This document shows, in pieces, positions 59,822 through 64,000 of a stretch of 64,000 nt of DNA. Under the pieces are notes generated by a model that was not told the DNA's origin, made no database searches, and saw only the letters and a list, made by a program, of their open reading frames with translations. Location of the stretch: NCBI GenBank assembly GCA_000620185.1, contig JHVO01000012.1, forward strand, positions 62,001-126,000, read 5' to 3'. Numbering within the stretch: the first letter of the stretch is position 1; each line of letters starts with the position of its first letter. The position numbers and the translations under genes were made by a program. This DNA comes from Geodermatophilaceae bacterium URHB0062. Lineage in GTDB: Bacteria; Actinomycetota; Actinomycetes; Mycobacteriales; Geodermatophilaceae.

Positions 59822-61246
59822 ATGGCCCTGCGCTCCGCACCCGCGTCGTCCACGACGAGCCGCCCCGTGATCCTGGTGGTGGGCGGTGGCTACGTCGGCC
59901 TCTACACCGCACTGCGGCTGCAGAAGAAGCTGTCGCGGGGGCGGGCGGAGATCGTCGTCGTCGATCCGCAGCCGCACATGACGTATCAGCCGTTCCTCCC
60001 GGAGGCCGCGGCCGGCTCGGTGGAGCCGCGTCACGTGGTCGTGCCGCTGCGCCGGACGCTGCCCCGGTGCCGGGTGATCACCGGCGCGGTCATCGGGCTC
60101 ACCCATGCCGACAAGAAGGCGCGGATCACGCCGGTCGAGGGCGCCGACTTCGAGCTGTCCTACGACGTTCTCGTGATGGCTGCCGGCTCCGTGGCCCGCA
60201 CCCTGCCGATTCCGGGCCTCGCCGAGAACGGCATCGGCTTCAAGACGGTCGGCGAGGCCATCTACCTGCGCAACCACGTGCTCGCGCGGCTCGACGCGGC
60301 CAGCTCGACCGACGACCCCGACGTGCGCCGGCGTGCGCTCACCTTCACGTTCGTCGGCGGCGGCTATGCCGGCATCGAGGCCTTCGCCGAGCTGGAGGAC
60401 ATGGCCCGGTACGCGATCACTCGCTACTACCCGCGGCTCTCGCCGGCGGACATGCGCTGGGTCCTGGTGGAGGCGACCGGCCGCATCCTGCCCGAGGTCG
60501 ACCTGGACATGTCGGCGTGGACGGTCAAGCAGCTCACCGCCCGGGGCATGGACGTGCGGCTCAACACCCGGCTGGAGTCGGTCTCGGCGGACGGCGTGGT
60601 GAAGCTCAGCGACGGCGAGGAGTTCTCGAGCGAGACGCTGGTCTGGACGGCGGGGACGAAGCCCAACCCGATGCTGAGCGAGACCGACCTGCCGCGGGAC
60701 GAGCGCGGCCGCGTGCCCTGCGAGGCGACCCTGCACATCCGCGGGGTGGACGACGCCTGGGCCGCCGGCGACCTCGCTGCCGTACCGGACCTGACCGCTG
60801 ACCAGTCCGGTGTCACCACGGCGCCCAACGCCCAGCACGCCGTCCGCCAGGCGAAGCAACTGGCCGACAACATCGCCGCCGTTCTCTCGGGGCAGGAGCC
60901 GGTGCCCTATCGGCACAAGTACGTCGGGTCGGTGGCCAGCCTGGGCCTCTACAAGGGCGTCGCGCAGGTCTACGGGGTCAAGCTGAAGGGCTTCCCGGCC
61001 TGGTTCATGCACCGCGCCTATCACGTGAGCCGGGTGCCGACCTTCAACCGCAAGGCGCGGGTGGTCGCCGACTGGACGATGGCGATGCTCTTCCGCCGCG
61101 AGGTCATCTCGCTCGGCCAGCTGCAGGACCCCCGCCGCGAGTTCGTCTTCGCCGCGAACACCGGGCAGCCCGGGCACCTGCCGCCGTCGCGCCCCCAGCA
61201 GCCGGAGACCGCTGACGACCAGGCGGCGGCCGGACAGGCCGGCTGA
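59822..61246 (+). CDS. ndh: Type II NADH dehydrogenase
   Basis: A 474-residue NDH-2 flavoprotein. First dinucleotide fold ILVVGGGYVGLYTALRLQ for FAD, second FTFVGGGYAGIEAFAELED for NADH, and the C-terminal FAD motif AAGDLAAVPD. QHAVRQAKQLADNI is the quinone-side AQxAxQ-type signature. A C-terminal amphipathic part anchors it to the inner face of the membrane. It passes electrons from NADH to menaquinone without proton pumping. ATG 59822 with TAGGCT six bases upstream. The tail of about 30 residues is unconserved. Confidence 0.93.
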   Translation: MALRSAPASSTTSRPVILVVGGGYVGLYTALRLQKKLSRGRAEIVVVDPQPHMTYQPFLPEAAAGSVEPRHVVVPLRRTLPRCRVITGAVIGLTHADKKARITPVEGADFELSYDVLVMAAGSVARTLPIPGLAENGIGFKTVGEAIYLRNHVLARLDAASSTDDPDVRRRALTFTFVGGGYAGIEAFAELEDMARYAITRYYPRLSPADMRWVLVEATGRILPEVDLDMSAWTVKQLTARGMDVRLNTRLESVSADGVVKLSDGEEFSSETLVWTAGTKPNPMLSETDLPRDERGRVPCEATLHIRGVDDAWAAGDLAAVPDLTADQSGVTTAPNAQHAVRQAKQLADNIAAVLSGQEPVPYRHKYVGSVASLGLYKGVAQVYGVKLKGFPAWFMHRAYHVSRVPTFNRKARVVADWTMAMLFRREVISLGQLQDPRREFVFAANTGQPGHLPPSRPQQPETADDQAAAGQAG

Positions 61247-61283
61247 TCCCGCAGGGTCGGGACACCGCTAGCGTGCGCTGGAC

Positions 61284-61357
61284 GCCCCCGTAGCCCAACT
61301 GGCAGAGGCAGACCCCTTAAAAGGGTTCCAGTGTCGGTTCGAACCCGACCGGGGGTA
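61284..61357 (+). tRNA. tRNA-Leu-like (anticodon TAA), short variable arm
   Basis: A 74-base cloverleaf followed by encoded CCA (61358-61360). Acceptor GCCCCCG pairs with CGGGGGT (G1-U72 wobble). The anticodon stem GACCC/GGGTT encloses loop CTTAAAA, so the anticodon is TAA (codon UUA). The T-arm is GTCGG-TTCGAAC-CCGAC and the discriminator is A. The variable region is only five bases (CCAGT), whereas bacterial tRNA-Leu normally has a long arm. TAGCGT at 61268-61273 is a likely -10. It may charge with leucine despite its shape. Confidence 0.8.
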
Positions 61358-61484
61358 CCACGCGTGCCCCGGGCCGGGACGATCCATCGAGACGGACCGT
61401 TCCCTTCCTTTCGGCTGAAGTGTTCCTTCTGTCTGTGATGCCGGTTAACGTGTGCCGACCGTCACAGCTTCGAGAGGACAACGG

Positions 61485-62363
61485 ATGCGCAAGCGCCTGC
61501 ACGCGGTGCTCGTCGGACTGGTCGCCATCCTGGGCGTGGGGCTCGTGGCCCCCGCTCCGGCCGGCGCCATCACCGGTGGCACTGTCGACACGGCCAACAA
61601 GTACAGCAACGTCGGCATCATCGCCTTCTACGACGCGACCGGCCGGTATCGCTGCACGGCCACCCTGGTGACGCCGACGGTGCTGCTCACCGCGGCGCAC
61701 TGCACGACGGGCACCATCGGGAAGACGATCGTCAACTTCGACTGGTTCATCGACGATGCCCCGCCGTCGAGCCTGCCCCGTGCCGCCGACGACACCGGGA
61801 CGGGCACGTCCTCCGTGGGCTACGGGACCATGACCGGCCCGTGGTACAGCGGCACGGCCTACACGCATCCCCAGTACTCGGACTTCACCGACATGAAGAA
61901 CTGGAACGACGTCGGTGTGGTCGTGCTCGACCAGCCGGTCACCGGCATCGCGCCGGCCGAGCTCGCGCCCCTCAACCAGCTCGACACGTACCGCCAGCCC
62001 GCCCTGAACTCGACGCTGTTCACGGTCGTGGGCTACGGCACAGAGGTGCGCAAGTCCCCCACGGGCCCCCAGAAGCCGACGCCGCAGAGCTACCCGATCG
62101 TGCGCCGCTACACCGACGCCGTGGGCCAGAAGCTGACTCCGCAGATCCTCCAGGTCAACGGCAACGAGCACGACATCCGCGGGGGCGGGGGTAGCTGCTT
62201 CGGCGACTCCGGCGGCCCCACGTTCGACCCCCAGGGCTACCTGGTCACCGTGACGAGCTACGGCTACACCTCCAACTGTCGCTACCTCGACGGCCTCCAG
62301 CGCGTCGACATCGCGGTCGTCCAGAACTGGCTGGCCACGTTCGGGGTCTACCCGGCGGCCTGA
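61485..62363 (+). CDS. Secreted trypsin-like serine protease
   Basis: A 292-residue exported S1 protease. The signal peptide (1-28, RKRLHAVLVGLVAILG) ends near AGA, and the mature chain begins ITGGTVD, so there is no propeptide or only a very short one. Catalytic triad: H72 in TAAHC, D142 in WNDVGVVVLD and S242 in GDSGGP. Four or more cysteines can form disulphides. The S1 pocket residue before GDSGG is a cysteine-phenylalanine (SCFGDSGGP) rather than the Asp of trypsin, so specificity is unclear. ATG 61485 has GAGAGGAC upstream. A 12-bp hairpin terminator follows. Confidence 0.88.
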   Translation: MRKRLHAVLVGLVAILGVGLVAPAPAGAITGGTVDTANKYSNVGIIAFYDATGRYRCTATLVTPTVLLTAAHCTTGTIGKTIVNFDWFIDDAPPSSLPRAADDTGTGTSSVGYGTMTGPWYSGTAYTHPQYSDFTDMKNWNDVGVVVLDQPVTGIAPAELAPLNQLDTYRQPALNSTLFTVVGYGTEVRKSPTGPQKPTPQSYPIVRRYTDAVGQKLTPQILQVNGNEHDIRGGGGSCFGDSGGPTFDPQGYLVTVTSYGYTSNCRYLDGLQRVDIAVVQNWLATFGVYPAA

Positions 62364-62380
62364 GCCAGCGCACCGTTCGC

Positions 62381-62416
62381 CGCGGGCCCCGCTCCTCCCT
62401 TGGGGCGGGGCCCGCG
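62381..62416 (+). terminator. Terminator of the serine protease gene
   Basis: Perfect 12-bp arms (62381-62392 and 62405-62416) with a 12-base loop, starting 18 bases after the stop codon. Confidence 0.75.
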
Positions 62417-62584
62417 TGCGTCGCGGCTCGGTCCTCCGGGGACGACGCCGCCCCGCGTCGCACACCCCGCGGGGGGAAAACCCGACACGCCGGAACGCCG
62501 GAGGGCCTTCAGGCGTTGACCTGACCGAGTGGAGTGCAGCACGGTGATCTCCACGACCGACGAAGTCACCTCGAGGAGATGACG

Positions 62585-63385
62585 ATGCCCAGCAACAACC
62601 CGGTGTTCGGCCGGGGCTTCGGCAGTGCCCAGCAGGCCAGCTGGGGCACCGCGCCGGCGCAGCAGTACGGCGCGCCGACCTACGCCGACCCCTACGCCGC
62701 ACCTTCGCCGTACGCGGCGACCACCACGCGCTACATGACGATGGACGACGTCGTCACCAAGACGGGCCTCTCGTTCCTGGTGACGGTCATCGCGGCCGCG
62801 GCCGCGTGGGCGATGCCCGGTGACGCAGCCCTCGGGCTCGCACTGCCCGCCGTTCTCGTCGCCTTCGTGCTCGGCCTGGTGATCGCGTTCAAGCAGATCG
62901 CCAACCCGGCCGCCACCCTCGCCTACGGCGCCATCTACGGCTTCGCGCTCGGCGCGATCAGCGAGGTCTTCAACACCGTCTACCCCGGCATCGTGATGCA
63001 GGCGCTGATCGGCACCTTCGGTGTCTTCGCCGGCATGCTCGTGGTCTACAAGACCGGTGCCATCCGCGTGACGCCGAAGTTCACCCGCTGGGTGATCGGC
63101 GCGCTCGTCGGCGCCCTGGTGCTGTCGCTGGCCAACTTCGTCGCCTACTTCTTCATGAGCGACGGCCTGGGCCTGCGCTCCGGTGGCCCGGTGGCGATCG
63201 TCTTCAGCCTGGTGATGATCGGGATCGCGGCATTCATGCTGCTGCTCGACTTCGACATGGCCGACGAGGCGATCCGTCGCGGCGCCCCCGCGAAGTTCGC
63301 CTGGTACATCGCCTTCGGCCTGCTGGTCACGGTCGTCTGGCTGTACATGGAGATCCTGCGGCTGCTCAGCTACTTCCGCGAGTAA
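62585..63385 (+). CDS. Bax inhibitor-1/YccA-family membrane protein
   Basis: A 266-residue protein. The first 55 residues are soluble and rich in Ala, Pro, Tyr and Gln (PSNNPVFGRGFG onward). Seven hydrophobic segments follow, with the family end DFDMADEAIRRGAPAKFAWYIAF and a C-terminal WLYMEILRLLSYF. BI-1/YccA members are pH-sensitive calcium-leak channels or protease modulators; the bacterial role is largely unknown. ATG 62585 has GAGGAG six bases upstream; the ATG at 62579 touches that site and is unlikely. Confidence 0.88.
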   Translation: MPSNNPVFGRGFGSAQQASWGTAPAQQYGAPTYADPYAAPSPYAATTTRYMTMDDVVTKTGLSFLVTVIAAAAAWAMPGDAALGLALPAVLVAFVLGLVIAFKQIANPAATLAYGAIYGFALGAISEVFNTVYPGIVMQALIGTFGVFAGMLVVYKTGAIRVTPKFTRWVIGALVGALVLSLANFVAYFFMSDGLGLRSGGPVAIVFSLVMIGIAAFMLLLDFDMADEAIRRGAPAKFAWYIAFGLLVTVVWLYMEILRLLSYFRE

Positions 63386-63394
63386 GACGGCCCG

Positions 63395-63438
63395 ACGACG
63401 AAGGCCCGGTCCCCACGAGGGGGCCGGGCCTTCGTCGT
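63395..63438 (+). terminator. Terminator of the BI-1 gene
   Basis: Fifteen-base arms (63395-63409 and 63424-63438), extended inwards by CCCC/GGGG after one mismatch, ten bases after the stop codon. Confidence 0.8.
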
Positions 63439-63456
63439 TCCTGCCCCGGCCTCCGA

Positions 63457-63514
63457 CGATCATGGAGCGGTGACCACCGCCGGGCGCCCGGGAGTGGTCA
63501 CCGCTCCATGATCG
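63457..63514. repeat. Long perfect inverted repeat between convergent genes
   Basis: Arms 63457-63477 and 63494-63514, 21 bases each, perfectly complementary. The 16-base loop contains a CCGGGCGCCCGG palindrome. It lies between the BI-1 terminator and the thiolase stop and could terminate the minus-strand gene. Confidence 0.9.
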
Positions 63515-63529
63515 CGGCCGAGGGGGCCG

Positions 63530-64000
63530 TCAGGAGAGGCGCTCGAGCACCATCGCCATGCCCATGCCGCCCCCCACGCACATCGTCTCGAGGCCGAAGG
63601 TCTTGTCACGGGTCTGCAGGCCGTTGATCAGCGTGCCGGTGATGCGGGCGCCGGTCATGCCGAAGGGGTGGCCCACGGCGATGGCGCCGCCGTGCACGTT
63701 CAGCTTGTCGATGTCGATGCCCAGGTCGCGGTAGCTGGGGATGACCTGCGCCGCGAACGCCTCGTTGATCTCGACCAGGTCCATGTCGTCGATCGTCATG
63801 CCTGCCCGCTGCAGCGCCAGCTTCGACGCGTCGACCGGCCCGTAGCCCATGATCTCCGGCGACAGGCCGGTGACCGCGGTCGAGACCACCCGGGCCAGCG
63901 GGGTCAGGCCGAGCTCGCGCGCCTTGGTGTCGCTCATGACGATGACGGCGGCCGCGCCGTCGTTGAGCGGGCAGGCGTTGCCGGCGGTCACCCGGCCGTC
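63530..64000 (-). CDS. Acetyl-CoA C-acetyltransferase (thiolase), C-terminal part
   Basis: The last 157 residues of a thiolase; the 5' end lies beyond the window. It has [31 protein letters not shown] with the NEAF motif, catalytic His in [16 protein letters not shown], and the second catalytic Cys in [13 protein letters not shown]. It cleaves or condenses acyl-CoA (beta-oxidation or acetoacetyl-CoA formation). N-E-A-F, H and C motifs are all intact, so the visible part looks functional. Confidence 0.93.
   Translation of the reverse strand, partial: DGRVTAGNACPLNDGAAAVIVMSDTKARELGLTPLARVVSTAVTGLSPEIMGYGPVDASKLALQRAGMTIDDMDLVEINEAFAAQVIPSYRDLGIDIDKLNVHGGAIAVGHPFGMTGARITGTLINGLQTRDKTFGLETMCVGGGMGMAMVLERLS

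Noticed and set aside
61432-61466. CTGTGA/TCACAG arms upstream of the serine protease as a CRP site
   Set aside because: The arms are about 23 bases apart, far from CRP spacing, and only six bases long; probably chance.

Overview
The window is about 72-75% GC, dense and actinobacterial in layout: overlapping ATGA/GTGA starts and stops, many GTG starts, and TANNNT -10 boxes placed 6-8 bases before start codons. Several proteins resemble Geodermatophilaceae (Blastococcus, Geodermatophilus, Modestobacter); I infer this from protein style and synteny, not from a marker gene. I find no phage, insertion sequence, CRISPR array or rRNA operon.

Layout. 1-9.4 kb: tRNA-Arg(CCT), a secreted Asp-box protein, Sir2 deacetylase, a frameshifted small conserved gene, a DNA-glycosylase-like fusion protein, PaaI thioesterase and VOC pair, YbaK-type deacylase, MscL, an SAF-domain protein and an FmdB zinc ribbon with a poly-serine tail. 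9.4-14 kb: KimA-like potassium permease with a shortened KdpD-type sensor kinase and KdpE-type regulator. 14-21.2 kb: membrane protein, MFS/MarR divergent pair, then a divergon of a FadR-type regulator against a MatC-like carrier, a CaiB-family protein and a fused carboxyltransferase. 21.2-25.7 kb: 5-formyl-THF cyclo-ligase, galU, glp/moeA, rimJ-like and glpR/sepX. 25.7-34.6 kb: tRNA-Ala(CGC), enoyl-CoA hydratase, MFS exporter, protein O-mannosyltransferase, rsmI, corA and an amino-acid permease. 34.8-41.8 kb: metG, tatD, a membrane protein, rpfB, rsmA and ispE. 41.8-43.5 kb: desaturase and TetR. 43.6-48.1 kb: tRNA-Gln(TTG), glmU, prs, rplY, pth. 48.2-61.3 kb: sugar phosphotransferase, mfd, SurA-like lipoprotein, mazG, eno, ftsB/divIC, DUF501, ppx, family-5-like UDG, ndh and a tRNA with anticodon TAA. 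The window ends with a secreted trypsin-like protease, a BI-1 membrane protein and a partial thiolase.

The backbone (mscL, fmdB, 5-FCL, galU, moeA, rimJ, pmt, rsmI, metG, tatD, rpfB, ksgA, ispE, pth, rplY, prs, glmU, mfd, mazG, eno, ftsB, DUF501, ppx) follows, from memory, the Rv0985c-Rv1026 neighbourhood of Mycobacterium tuberculosis. The 9.6-21.2 kb block sits inside that backbone between fmdB and 5-FCL and looks like lineage-specific insertion. Within it, the carboxyltransferase/CaiB/MatC/FadR divergon is the best candidate for an undescribed pathway.

Non-coding structure is rich: a hairpin family that starts at upstream stop codons (three copies), a 51-base dispersed repeat in two inverted copies, long perfect palindromes between genes, a 17-copy trinucleotide microsatellite inside fmdB, 11-bp-phased CAAG repeats before the potassium permease, and paired palindromes before the desaturase.
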